From assembly GCA_023228145.1 (NCBI GenBank), contig JALOBU010000007.1, forward strand, positions 70,663 to 134,662: DNA of 64,000 nt. The letters are read 5' to 3'. This document shows, piece after piece, positions 34,671 to 43,028 of this stretch. A model generated the notes under the pieces. That model did no database searches. It was given only the letters and a program-made list of their open reading frames with translations, and had not been told where the DNA came from. The position numbers and the translations under genes were made by a program. The stretch's first letter is position 1. Every line of letters begins with the position of its first letter. This DNA comes from Bacteroidales bacterium. Its GTDB lineage: Bacteria; Bacteroidota; Bacteroidia; Bacteroidales; CAIWKO01.

Positions 34671-36352
34671 ATATATTGGGCATTTCTGCATATTACCACG
34701 ATTCTTCCGCTTGTGTAATTAAAGATGGTGTATTAACCGCAGCGGTTCAGGAAGAACGATTTAATCGAATAAAAAATTGTTCTGATTTCCCGATACAAGC
34801 AATAAACTTTTGCGTACAGCAAAGCGGAATTAGTTTCTCTGACATAGACTATGTCGCTTATTATGAACAACCCTACATTAAATTTAACCGAATACTACTT
34901 GACTATATTGAAAAGTTTCCTTTTTCATACCTTCCTTTTTTAAAAAATATTCCTTACTGGCTACAGGATAGATTAATTTTACCAATAACTATAAAAAAAG
35001 AGTTAGGATATACCGGTAAAATATTTTTTGTTCCTCATCATTATTCTCATGCTGCAAGTACTTTTTTCTTGTCACCATTTGAAGAAGCTGGGATTATTAC
35101 GGCTGATGGTGTTGGTGAATTTGCAACAACCTGTACTGGAACAGGTAAATTAAACACTATAAATATAAATCAACAAATTAATTATCCTCATTCTCTTGGA
35201 TTATTATACAGTGCTTTTACAACTTATCTAGGGTTTAAAGCTAACAGCGGAGAAGGGACAACAATGGCTTTGGCAAGTTTTGGGAACCCTGACTTTGTTG
35301 AACCTTTTAAAGAACTTATAAATATAGCAGATGATGGTAGTTACAAATTAAACCTAAAATATTTTTCTTACAATACTGGGAAAAAAATGTATTCCCGTCG
35401 CCTTGAAAAACTTTTAGGAAAGCCCCGTATGCAGAATGAAGAAATAACCGACCGTCATAAAGCAATTGCAGCAACATTGCAATATGTTGTTGAAGATGTA
35501 CTTTTAAAAACAACCCGTCATTTAATTAAAACAACACATCATAAAAATCTTTGTATGGCAGGAGGAGTTTTTTTAAACTGCGTAGCCAACCAAAAAATTC
35601 TTGATATAGCAGAAATAGATAATGTTTTTATTCAACCGGGAGCTGGTGATGCTGGAGGATCTATTGGAGCAACATATTTTGCATGGAACATCCTTCTAAA
35701 AATGCCAAGAGGTAAGCCTCTTGAACATGCATATTTAGGCCCGGTATTTTCAACAACAAATATCAAAGCCGCTATTGTAAAAAATCAGCAAACATACATT
35801 GAACTGAAAGAATCAGAATTATTAGACATCGTTACGAGCAAGATCATGGAGGGTAAAACTGTTGGCTGGCATCAGGGTAGGCTTGAATTTGGTCCGCGAG
35901 CTTTAGGCAACCGCAGCATTTTAGCAGATGCCAGAAACCCTAAAATGGTTGATATCTTAAATCATAGAATAAAACATCGTGAATGGTTTCGTCCATTTGC
36001 TCCCATCGTAAAAGAAGAAAAGGTATCTGAGTATTTTAATATGAAAAACTTTTCTCCATTTATGCTTCTCGCCCCTGAAGTTATTGAAGAAAAAAGATCT
36101 GTTATTCCGGCCGTAACACATATTGATGGAACAGCCAGAGTGCAAACAGTTTCACAAAAAACTAATCCGTTGTTATGGAATTTAATTGACACATTTGAAA
36201 CGAAAACAGGTGTCCCTGTAATTATTAACACTTCTTTCAACCTTAAGGGAGAGCCTATTGTGTGCACACCCGAAGAAGCAATAAATGATTATTTAAAATC
36301 TGAAATGGATTGCCTTGTTTTAGGTAATTGTTTTCTTGAAAAAACTAATTAA
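34667..36352 (+). CDS. Carbamoyltransferase, NodU/CmcH (SxtI/TobZ) family
   Basis: This 561-residue enzyme opens with MNILGISAYYHDSSACV, has the VPHHYSHAAS motif near 120-130 with the metal-binding His residues, and the C-terminal WHQGRLEFGPRALGNRS segment near 400 typical of the YrdC-like carbamoyl-adenylate-using part. The family makes carbamoyl adenylate from carbamoyl phosphate and ATP and transfers the carbamoyl group to a hydroxyl of a sugar or natural product. It overlaps the PP-loop gene by 4 bases. In saxitoxin clusters the equivalent enzyme SxtI is flanked by SxtJ and SxtK, as seen here. The acceptor is unknown; nearby loci suggest a surface glycan. Confidence 0.92.
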   Translation: MNILGISAYYHDSSACVIKDGVLTAAVQEERFNRIKNCSDFPIQAINFCVQQSGISFSDIDYVAYYEQPYIKFNRILLDYIEKFPFSYLPFLKNIPYWLQDRLILPITIKKELGYTGKIFFVPHHYSHAASTFFLSPFEEAGIITADGVGEFATTCTGTGKLNTININQQINYPHSLGLLYSAFTTYLGFKANSGEGTTMALASFGNPDFVEPFKELINIADDGSYKLNLKYFSYNTGKKMYSRRLEKLLGKPRMQNEEITDRHKAIAATLQYVVEDVLLKTTRHLIKTTHHKNLCMAGGVFLNCVANQKILDIAEIDNVFIQPGAGDAGGSIGATYFAWNILLKMPRGKPLEHAYLGPVFSTTNIKAAIVKNQQTYIELKESELLDIVTSKIMEGKTVGWHQGRLEFGPRALGNRSILADARNPKMVDILNHRIKHREWFRPFAPIVKEEKVSEYFNMKNFSPFMLLAPEVIEEKRSVIPAVTHIDGTARVQTVSQKTNPLLWNLIDTFETKTGVPVIINTSFNLKGEPIVCTPEEAINDYLKSEMDCLVLGNCFLEKTN

Positions 36353-36386
36353 TCTTTAAAAAAGATTAAAAAATTTTATTACTGTT

Positions 36387-37772
36387 TTGAAAAAAATAAA
36401 ACTAACACTATTCTGTTTTTTTATCGTTTATTCTTTTTCTTCGGCACAACCTTCCATTACTTATACAATAACAGGATTAAATGATTGTAAATCTACGCTT
36501 TATTCTACACATGGGAGTTTACACTTTTCTGTCGATTCATGCATTTCAAGTAAGGGTTGTATTAATTTCGCCGGCAATAGTAATCTATCTCCCGGCGTCT
36601 ACCGAATTTCTTTCATGGACAGTCTTTTTACCGATATTATCGTTAATCATGAAGATATTGTCATGACTAATAATATCTATAACCTAATAGATAGCCTGAA
36701 AGTCATATCTTCAGAAGAAAACAAAATATATCATGAATACTGGCGAGCATTCGCCGATATCAACGATAGTATTGAATTGATTTCTGAATTGGGCAATGTA
36801 ATTTATGAAGCGAACAACCACACTTTCACACCCGACCTCGACAGCATGGCGCACAAGGCTAACAAATTTTCCAAAAAACTTGATAGTATAACCAATAGCC
36901 TTATTATTAAAAGCCAGGGGCTTTATGTTGAGAAACTTCTAAAAGCTTATTTGACACCCGACTGGAATGAATACAAAAAAAGAAGCGATGCAAAAAAATA
37001 CAGAAATAAATATGAATTTCTGAAAGAGCATTTTTTTGATAATATTGATTTTTCTGATTCTACTTTGTTAAACTCTGAAGTATTTTATGTGTTAAGTACA
37101 AAATATCTCACCGAATATATTGATGCTAAATCTGATTCCGCTTATATAAAAGCTCTGAATTTTATTTTAGAGAAAACCACCCCCACTACTCCCGTTTACG
37201 ATTACTTATTACACCTTTTTTTGAATACTTTTGAAGACGAGAGTGAAGATGTTTTTCTTTTTCTGGTTGATAATTATCTGTTAAAAAATACCTGCCAACA
37301 GACAGAACAGATTTTAAAAATCAGTGAAAGGGCTGAAATTATAAAAAAACTCAAGCCGGAAAATCCTGCTCCTGATTTTACTGTTAATGACATAAACACT
37401 AAGCCGGTAACATTATATTCACTTCAAGCAAAAAACATTTTGCTTATGTTCTGGTCTTCTGATTGTTCCCACTGTGAAGAAGCCATGCCTCAGATAATAG
37501 AAATATTTTCCCGTTATAAACCCTTAGGGCTTGAAATTGTTTCTTTTGCTATTGACAAAAATATTAACCAGTGGAAGAATGCTGTTACAAAAAATAAAAT
37601 GAACTGGATTAATGTGTCGGATTTACTAGGGTTTGAAAGTCCGGTAATTAAAACGTATAATGCTTATAGCACGCCCACATTTTATCTCATTGATAGTAAT
37701 AAAATTATTATTTCCCGTATTTATTCTCCTAAACAAATGAATGAAGTATTGGAAAGAGCTTTCAAAAATTAA
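36387..37772 (+). CDS. TlpA-like thioredoxin-fold protein, exported
   Basis: The protein has 461 residues, starting with TTG at 36387. A signal peptide (about residues 1-21, ending SSAQ) is followed by a DUF4369-like N-terminal domain, a long helical middle part and a C-terminal AhpC/TSA-type thioredoxin domain from about 325. The redox motif is SSDCSHCEE (CxxC). Such Bacteroidota proteins work in the periplasm or at the outer membrane as thiol-disulfide oxidoreductases. It is 34 bases downstream of the carbamoyltransferase gene and could be cotranscribed. Its stop is one base away from that of the converging waaA gene. Confidence 0.85.
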   Translation: MKKIKLTLFCFFIVYSFSSAQPSITYTITGLNDCKSTLYSTHGSLHFSVDSCISSKGCINFAGNSNLSPGVYRISFMDSLFTDIIVNHEDIVMTNNIYNLIDSLKVISSEENKIYHEYWRAFADINDSIELISELGNVIYEANNHTFTPDLDSMAHKANKFSKKLDSITNSLIIKSQGLYVEKLLKAYLTPDWNEYKKRSDAKKYRNKYEFLKEHFFDNIDFSDSTLLNSEVFYVLSTKYLTEYIDAKSDSAYIKALNFILEKTTPTTPVYDYLLHLFLNTFEDESEDVFLFLVDNYLLKNTCQQTEQILKISERAEIIKKLKPENPAPDFTVNDINTKPVTLYSLQAKNILLMFWSSDCSHCEEAMPQIIEIFSRYKPLGLEIVSFAIDKNINQWKNAVTKNKMNWINVSDLLGFESPVIKTYNAYSTPTFYLIDSNKIIISRIYSPKQMNEVLERAFKN

Positions 37773-37773
37773 T

Positions 37774-39015
37774 TTACTTACTCAGCTGTCCTTTAATTTG
37801 GCTCATAATTTTATCAGTAGCTCCCGCATGAGAAATAACATATTCAGAACAAACTTCGGAGCATTGCCTGCGATGATTAACATCATTTAATAATTTAGTA
37901 AATGCCACTTCTAGTTCTTCAAAATTTTTCACCGTATGTGCACCGCCAAGGGATATTAAATCATGGGCTTCCTGAAACTTATGATATTGGGGGCCAAAAA
38001 CAACAGGAGCTCCAAATGCGGCTGCCTCAAGAATGTTATGAATGCTTTTCCCAAAGCCGCCACCGATATAAGCAAATGAAGCGTATTGATATAAATGTAA
38101 TAATAGGCCAATGCTATCAATAATTAATACCGTTGCACTTTCAATATTATTTTCATTTGCTTCAGAGAATTTCAGTGATTTCTTATCCAGTTTTGAACAG
38201 AAAAGTTCTATCCTTTGTAAATGAATTTCATGGGGCGCAATAATAAACTTTACTTTATGGTCAAGCTTATTAATGATTTTTATAAGCATGTCTTCGTCTG
38301 CAGGCCAGGTGCTACCGGCAACTATGGTATTACTGTTATGTGAAAACTTATCAACTAAAGGAAAATTTTTTTTATGCTGTGTAACACCCAAAACTCTGTC
38401 AAAACGGGTATCTCCCGATAATATAACATTAGGTATGCCGGCAGATTTTAACAGATTTACCGAGTTTTCATCCTGAACAAAAAACCAGTTTATTTTTTTC
38501 AGTTTTTTCAGAAACCATTTCCCATACCTTTTAAAGAAATACTGTCCGTTGCGGAATCTCACCGAAAAGAAATAAACAGGTATTTGTTTTTTATGAATTA
38601 CCTGTAAATAATTAAACCAAAACTCATACTTAATAAAAAACACGATGGATGGATTTATCGTATCTAAAAATTTTGAAGCATTTCCGGGAGTATCAGCAGG
38701 TAAATAACAAACATAATCAACCATGGAATAATTTTTCCGTACTTCATAGCCGGAAGGAGAAAAAAAAGTCAGAATAATTTTGTAGGAAGGATGCATTTCT
38801 CTTAGAGTTTCAATAACAGGCCTTCCCTGTTCAAACTCTCCTAAAGATGATGCATGAACCCATATATATTTGTTGTTTTTTTGAATTACGGCTGTTAATG
38901 AATTATGCCAATATCTACGCCCTTTTATCCATTTTCGTGCTTTTTCATGAAACAAAGATGCGAGTTTGATAAGCCCAACATAAAAATAAATAGCGATGTT
39001 GTATAAAATCAACAT
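37774..39015 (-). CDS. waaA: 3-deoxy-D-manno-octulosonic acid (Kdo) transferase
   Basis: This 413-residue GT30 enzyme adds Kdo from CMP-Kdo to lipid A precursor at the inner membrane. It has an N-terminal membrane-interacting helix, the HASSLGEFEQGRPVIE motif near 54-69 with the catalytic Glu, and the C-terminal IGGGFGKSIHNILEAAAFGAPV segment split here around residues 316-337. Its length is normal for the family. It shows that the organism makes lipopolysaccharide. The gene converges with the thioredoxin-like gene, with one base between the stops and no room for a terminator. Confidence 0.95.
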   Translation of the reverse strand: MLILYNIAIYFYVGLIKLASLFHEKARKWIKGRRYWHNSLTAVIQKNNKYIWVHASSLGEFEQGRPVIETLREMHPSYKIILTFFSPSGYEVRKNYSMVDYVCYLPADTPGNASKFLDTINPSIVFFIKYEFWFNYLQVIHKKQIPVYFFSVRFRNGQYFFKRYGKWFLKKLKKINWFFVQDENSVNLLKSAGIPNVILSGDTRFDRVLGVTQHKKNFPLVDKFSHNSNTIVAGSTWPADEDMLIKIINKLDHKVKFIIAPHEIHLQRIELFCSKLDKKSLKFSEANENNIESATVLIIDSIGLLLHLYQYASFAYIGGGFGKSIHNILEAAAFGAPVVFGPQYHKFQEAHDLISLGGAHTVKNFEELEVAFTKLLNDVNHRRQCSEVCSEYVISHAGATDKIMSQIKGQLSK

Positions 39016-39028
39016 TCCTGGCTGTTAA

Positions 39029-39784
39029 TTAATAATAGTATCCCTTGGGGGCTCTTTTGTAAAGAGGAATAAGCCATCCAACCCGAATGGAATAAAAAAA
39101 ATCATATTTTTGTTCGGTGTCTCTGGTTCTGGATTTAAAATCATAATCCCTTCTGCATTTTGTAAATGCCTGAGTAAACTCAAATCCTGCATAAAAAGAC
39201 ACCAGGCGTTTATTTCCCATATACATATATCCTAAAAATTCGCTCAATGAAAAGCCATTATGAAGTTTGTCATACCCTTTCGCATAATCGCCTTCAATCT
39301 GTGGAACATTATTGGCACTACTTGTAGTAATCTTCATTTTATGTTGTATAAAACCTGGCTCTAAGGTTAATAGAATGCCGCAATTTGGATTAGGGCCTGT
39401 AACAGCAAACAATTTTCCCACTTTTAAACCCACTCTGTATCCTCTTTCATGAAAAAAAACATCGGCGTACTCCCCATTAGAACCTATGATAAATCCATCA
39501 GAAGTAGAAATATTAGAAAGTATTGACAATTCATTTTTAACTTGTGAACCAAAAAAATAATTGTATTCAGCCGCAAAAAGCCAGTTTTTTTTCGTTTTTA
39601 TCTGAAAACCTCCTCCTATGGCAGAATTTCCACCAAAATTCTTAGCTATATCACCGCTGACAAACTGATAAGCATAGGAAACATAAAACATTGTTGAAAA
39701 AACAGAAGAATCTTTTATGCTTACTTGTGCTTTAAGTAAGTTACCAAAACAAATCACAGTTAATATCAGTGTGAGTTTTTTCAT
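39029..39784 (-). CDS. Predicted outer-membrane beta-barrel protein
   Basis: The protein has 251 residues with a clear signal peptide (about 1-19, ending LLKAQ) and alternating hydrophobic and polar residues with many Tyr, Phe and Gly, ending in an aromatic YYY, as in small Bacteroidota outer-membrane barrels. No known enzyme motif was seen. It lies 13 bases upstream of waaA on the same strand, so it may be cotranscribed with it. A TAATTTTG box at 39798-39805 on the minus strand could be its -7 element. I do not recognise a specific family. Confidence 0.65.
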   Translation of the reverse strand: MKKLTLILTVICFGNLLKAQVSIKDSSVFSTMFYVSYAYQFVSGDIAKNFGGNSAIGGGFQIKTKKNWLFAAEYNYFFGSQVKNELSILSNISTSDGFIIGSNGEYADVFFHERGYRVGLKVGKLFAVTGPNPNCGILLTLEPGFIQHKMKITTSSANNVPQIEGDYAKGYDKLHNGFSLSEFLGYMYMGNKRLVSFYAGFEFTQAFTKCRRDYDFKSRTRDTEQKYDFFYSIRVGWLIPLYKRAPKGYYY

Positions 39785-39923
39785 TTTTCTGGGAATGCAA
39801 AATTAACCAAAATTGTTTGCATTAATATAGTGTAACATCTTTTCAACAATATTATTTCCCTTATCATAAGAATTTTCATAATATTAATCTTAATTGATTT
39901 TCACCTGTTTTGTTCAAATATTC

Positions 39924-39931
39924 TATCTTTG
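39924..39931 (+). promoter_or_regulatory. Bacteroidota -7 element of the surface-sugar operon
   Basis: TATCTTTG is an exact match to TAnnTTTG and lies 40 bases before the DegT-family start at 39971. A TTG at 39894-39896 is further away than usual (27 bases between), so the -33 element is uncertain. It is the best candidate for the promoter of the genes from 39971 to 48155. Confidence 0.5.
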
Positions 39932-39970
39932 CACCCATAAATAACACATAATTATTAAAAACTTAACATT

Positions 39971-41098
39971 ATGGGTAAAATAATGATGGTTGACCTGAAA
40001 CGCCAGTATGAAGATATTAAACCCGAAATTGACACTGCCATTCACGAAGTTATTGAATCCACAGCATTTATAAACGGGCCTGCTGTAAACAGGTTTCAGA
40101 AAAATCTTGAATCTTACCTTAATGTTAAGCATGTAATTCCTTGTGCCAATGGCACAGATGCATTACAAGTTTCAATGATGGCTCTCGGGTTAAAACCAGG
40201 GGATGAAGTTATAACTACCTCTTTTACGTTTATTGCCACTGTTGAAGTTATTGCACTTCTTGGCCTAATTCCTGTTCTTGTGGATGTTGAACCCGACACT
40301 TTCAATATTGATCCAAAAGCTATTTTACGTGCTATTACACCTAAAACCAAAGCTCTTGTCCCTGTTCACCTGTTCGGACAATCAGCAAATATGGAAGAAA
40401 TAATGAAAATCGCCGGTCAATATAATTTGTTTGTTATTGAAGATAATTGTCAAGCTATAGGTGCAGAATATATTTTTTCAGATGGAGCCAGAAAAAAAAC
40501 AGGAACTATAGGTACACTGGGATGTACATCTTTTTTCCCTTCCAAAAACCTTGGGTGTTATGGCGACGGAGGAGCTGTATTCACAAATGATGATGATCTG
40601 GCGCAAAAACTCAGACAAATTGTTAATCACGGAATGACAGTAAGATACTATCATGATATCGTTGGTGTGAATTCTCGTCTGGATAGTATCCAAGCGGCTA
40701 TACTTGATATTAAACTCAAATATCTTGATGAATATGCCAAAAGGCGCAACTATGCAGCAGATTATTACGATAAAGCCTTTGCCAACGAACCAAAAATAAA
40801 AACTCCTGTACGTTTTAACAAATCAAACCATGTTTTTCATCAATACACTTTGGCAATAAGAGACATTGACAGAAACAAACTCCAGGAGTTTTTAGCTTCA
40901 AAAGATGTCCCTGCTATGATATATTATCCGGTACCTTTGCATATGCAAAAAGCATATCTTGACCCTCGCTACAAAGAAGGAGATTTCCCAGCAACAGAAA
41001 TGCTTTGTAAATCCGTGATATCGCTCCCTATGCACACTCATCTTGACGAAGAACAGTTAGCATATATTGCCTCTTCGGTTCTCGAATATTTCAAATAA
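39971..41098 (+). CDS. DegT/DnrJ/EryC1/StrS sugar aminotransferase, WbpE-like
   Basis: This 375-residue PLP enzyme puts an amino group on a keto sugar nucleotide. The PLP-binding Asp is in VIEDNCQAIGA (Asp158) and the Schiff-base Lys in FFPSKNLGCYGDGG (Lys192). With the WbpD-, WbpB- and WbpA-like genes that follow, it fits the step that aminates C3 of UDP-3-keto-GlcNAcA in the 2,3-diacetamido uronic acid pathway. The start follows a -7 element by 40 bases. An acetyltransferase gene begins 12 bases after its stop. Confidence 0.92.
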   Translation: MGKIMMVDLKRQYEDIKPEIDTAIHEVIESTAFINGPAVNRFQKNLESYLNVKHVIPCANGTDALQVSMMALGLKPGDEVITTSFTFIATVEVIALLGLIPVLVDVEPDTFNIDPKAILRAITPKTKALVPVHLFGQSANMEEIMKIAGQYNLFVIEDNCQAIGAEYIFSDGARKKTGTIGTLGCTSFFPSKNLGCYGDGGAVFTNDDDLAQKLRQIVNHGMTVRYYHDIVGVNSRLDSIQAAILDIKLKYLDEYAKRRNYAADYYDKAFANEPKIKTPVRFNKSNHVFHQYTLAIRDIDRNKLQEFLASKDVPAMIYYPVPLHMQKAYLDPRYKEGDFPATEMLCKSVISLPMHTHLDEEQLAYIASSVLEYFK

Positions 41099-41110
41099 CA
41101 GCGAAACATT

Positions 41111-41689
41111 ATGAAAAAGGATTTTTTTGCACACGAAACATCGGTAATTGATGAGGGTTGCCAGATAGGCAAAGGAACAAAAATATGGCATTTTTCTCAT
41201 ATTATGTCTGATTGTCAAATAGGCGAAAATTGCAATATAGGACAAAATGTCGTTGTGTCTCCGAATGTGAAACTTGGGCACAATGTTAAAGTTCAGAATA
41301 ATGTTTCTATTTATACCGGGGTTATTTGTGAAGATGATGTCTTTTTGGGCCCGTCAATGGTTTTTACCAACATTGTTAATCCCCGAAGTGCAATAATTAG
41401 AAAAGAACAATATGTAGGCACTATCGTAAAAAAAGGAGCATCCATTGGCGCCAATGCGACTATTGTTTGTGGGCATAATATCGGGGAATATGCATTTGTG
41501 GGCGCAGGATCAGTTGTTACAAAAGAAATTCCCGCATATGCGTTAGTTGTTGGGAATCCTGCCAGGCAAATTGGCTGGATTAGTGAATATGGTCATCGCC
41601 TGAATTTTGATGAAAAGGGGATTGCTATCTGTCCTGAAAGTAATGATAAATATCAATTTAAAGATGGAGTGGTTACCAAAATCAAATAA
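41111..41689 (+). CDS. Hexapeptide-repeat acetyltransferase, WbpD-like
   Basis: This 192-residue protein is built mostly of left-handed beta-helix hexapeptide repeats (IGKGTKIW, IGENCNIGQNVVV and so on). It matches WbpD/WlbB-type enzymes, which acetylate the 3-amino group of UDP-GlcNAc(3N)A with acetyl-CoA. The ending SEYGHRLNF is typical of this group. It lies between the aminotransferase and, after one small lipoprotein gene, the WbpB-like oxidoreductase. Confidence 0.9.
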   Translation: MKKDFFAHETSVIDEGCQIGKGTKIWHFSHIMSDCQIGENCNIGQNVVVSPNVKLGHNVKVQNNVSIYTGVICEDDVFLGPSMVFTNIVNPRSAIIRKEQYVGTIVKKGASIGANATIVCGHNIGEYAFVGAGSVVTKEIPAYALVVGNPARQIGWISEYGHRLNFDEKGIAICPESNDKYQFKDGVVTKIK

Positions 41690-41956
41690 ATGAAAAGACT
41701 GCTTTTTATTGGACTCATGTCCGCATTTACAATATTTTTTGCAGGATGTAATAAATCCGGTTGCGATGATTGTGTTCAGCAAAAACATCAATTTTGTATT
41801 GCACTTTATGAAACAAATTGTAACAGCGCTTTTTTAACTACATATATTGATAACCTTATAAAAGCCTGTGGTACAGATGAAGCAAATAATTATATTTCAG
41901 TAACAACGCAACAATGCACACAGGGTACACTGGATTGCCCCGATGAATGTGAATAA
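41690..41956 (+). CDS. Small Cys-rich lipoprotein
   Basis: The protein has 88 residues beginning MKRLLFIGLMSAFTIFFAGC, a lipoprotein signal with the lipobox Cys at residue 20. The mature part holds eight or more further Cys. It starts directly after the stop of the acetyltransferase gene and 3 bases before the next gene, so it is translated with sugar-nucleotide enzymes although it is an envelope protein. I do not recognise the family. A second short Cys-rich lipoprotein is at 52351-52542. Confidence 0.75.
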   Translation: MKRLLFIGLMSAFTIFFAGCNKSGCDDCVQQKHQFCIALYETNCNSAFLTTYIDNLIKACGTDEANNYISVTTQQCTQGTLDCPDECE

Positions 41957-41959
41957 ATC

Positions 41960-43006
41960 ATGATGGAACAAAAAAATAATACAGAAAAAATTAAATTTGC
42001 CGTTGTTGGCTGCGGGCATATCGGAAAACGCCATGCCGAAATGATATGCCGCAATGAAGAAGCTGAATTAATGGCATTATGTGACATAAAGCCAAAAGAA
42101 GAATTGGGCATAGAACAATTTCATGTGCCTTTTTTCAATAATATTGATGATTTGCTGGCATCAGAATTAAACATTGATGTTGTGAATGTTTGCACACCCA
42201 ATGGAATGCATGTTGAGCATTCAATAAAAGCTTTAGATGCCCTAAAACACGTTGTATGTGAAAAACCAATGGGCTTAACAAAAGCATCCGTTGAGAAGGT
42301 TATTTATAAATCCCTGCAAGTTTCCAGACAATTATTTCTGGTAATGCAAAACCGCTATTCCCCGCCTTCCTTATGGATAAAAGAAGTTATTGATAAAAAA
42401 TACTTAGGGGACATTTTTCATGTACAATTAAATTGTTACTGGAATCGTGATGAAAGTTATTATAAAAAGGGCGGATGGAAGGGCACCAAAGACCTTGATG
42501 GCGGCACACTTTTCACGCAATTTTCTCACTTTATAGATATTATGTTCTGGCTCTTTGGAGACATTACCGACATTCAGGGCATATTTGCCGACAATAATCA
42601 CAAACATCTTACTGATTTCGAAGATAGTGGGATCGTAAGTTTCAGGTTTTTAAACGGGGGATTTGGATGTATTAACTATTCAACTTCTGTTTGGAATACC
42701 AATCTTGAAAGCAGCATCACTATCATCGGCAGCAAAGGAAGTATCAAAATTGGCGGGCAATATATGAACGAAGTTGAATACTGCCACATAGAAAACTACA
42801 CCTTGCCAAAACTTGACCCCGCGAATCCCGCCAATGATTATGGTACATACAAAGGTTCCGCAGCAAATCATCACTACGTTATTGAAAATGTTGTTGACAC
42901 ACTAAAAGGAAAAACTACTATTACAACAAATGCCCTTGAGGGATTAAAAATTGTTGAAATTATTGAACGCATTTACGCTGTCCGGGATAAAAAATTCAAA
43001 AAATAA
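41960..43006 (+). CDS. Gfo/Idh/MocA-family oxidoreductase, WbpB-like
   Basis: This 348-residue NAD-dependent enzyme has the Rossmann motif VVGCGHIGKRH near 14-24 and the EKPMG motif near 98-102 of the family. In the WbpA-B-E-D pathway WbpB oxidises C3 of UDP-GlcNAcA to a ketone, the substrate for the aminotransferase. Two ATGs in a row (41960 and 41963) are possible starts. The gene is 3 bases downstream of the small lipoprotein gene and 22 bases upstream of the dehydrogenase gene. Confidence 0.92.
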   Translation: MMEQKNNTEKIKFAVVGCGHIGKRHAEMICRNEEAELMALCDIKPKEELGIEQFHVPFFNNIDDLLASELNIDVVNVCTPNGMHVEHSIKALDALKHVVCEKPMGLTKASVEKVIYKSLQVSRQLFLVMQNRYSPPSLWIKEVIDKKYLGDIFHVQLNCYWNRDESYYKKGGWKGTKDLDGGTLFTQFSHFIDIMFWLFGDITDIQGIFADNNHKHLTDFEDSGIVSFRFLNGGFGCINYSTSVWNTNLESSITIIGSKGSIKIGGQYMNEVEYCHIENYTLPKLDPANPANDYGTYKGSAANHHYVIENVVDTLKGKTTITTNALEGLKIVEIIERIYAVRDKKFKK

Positions 43007-43028
43007 TATCTGTTTTAAACATTTTATA

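Noticed and set aside
36350..36368. Terminator after the carbamoyltransferase gene
   Set aside because: The inverted repeat TAATCTTT/AAAGATTA is short and all A+T except one pair, and has no T-run on the plus strand, so the call is too weak.
42951..43028. Longer N-terminus for the WbpA-like dehydrogenase
   Set aside because: It would overlap the WbpB-like gene by 56 bases, and the NAD-binding motif is correctly placed from the ATG at 43029.
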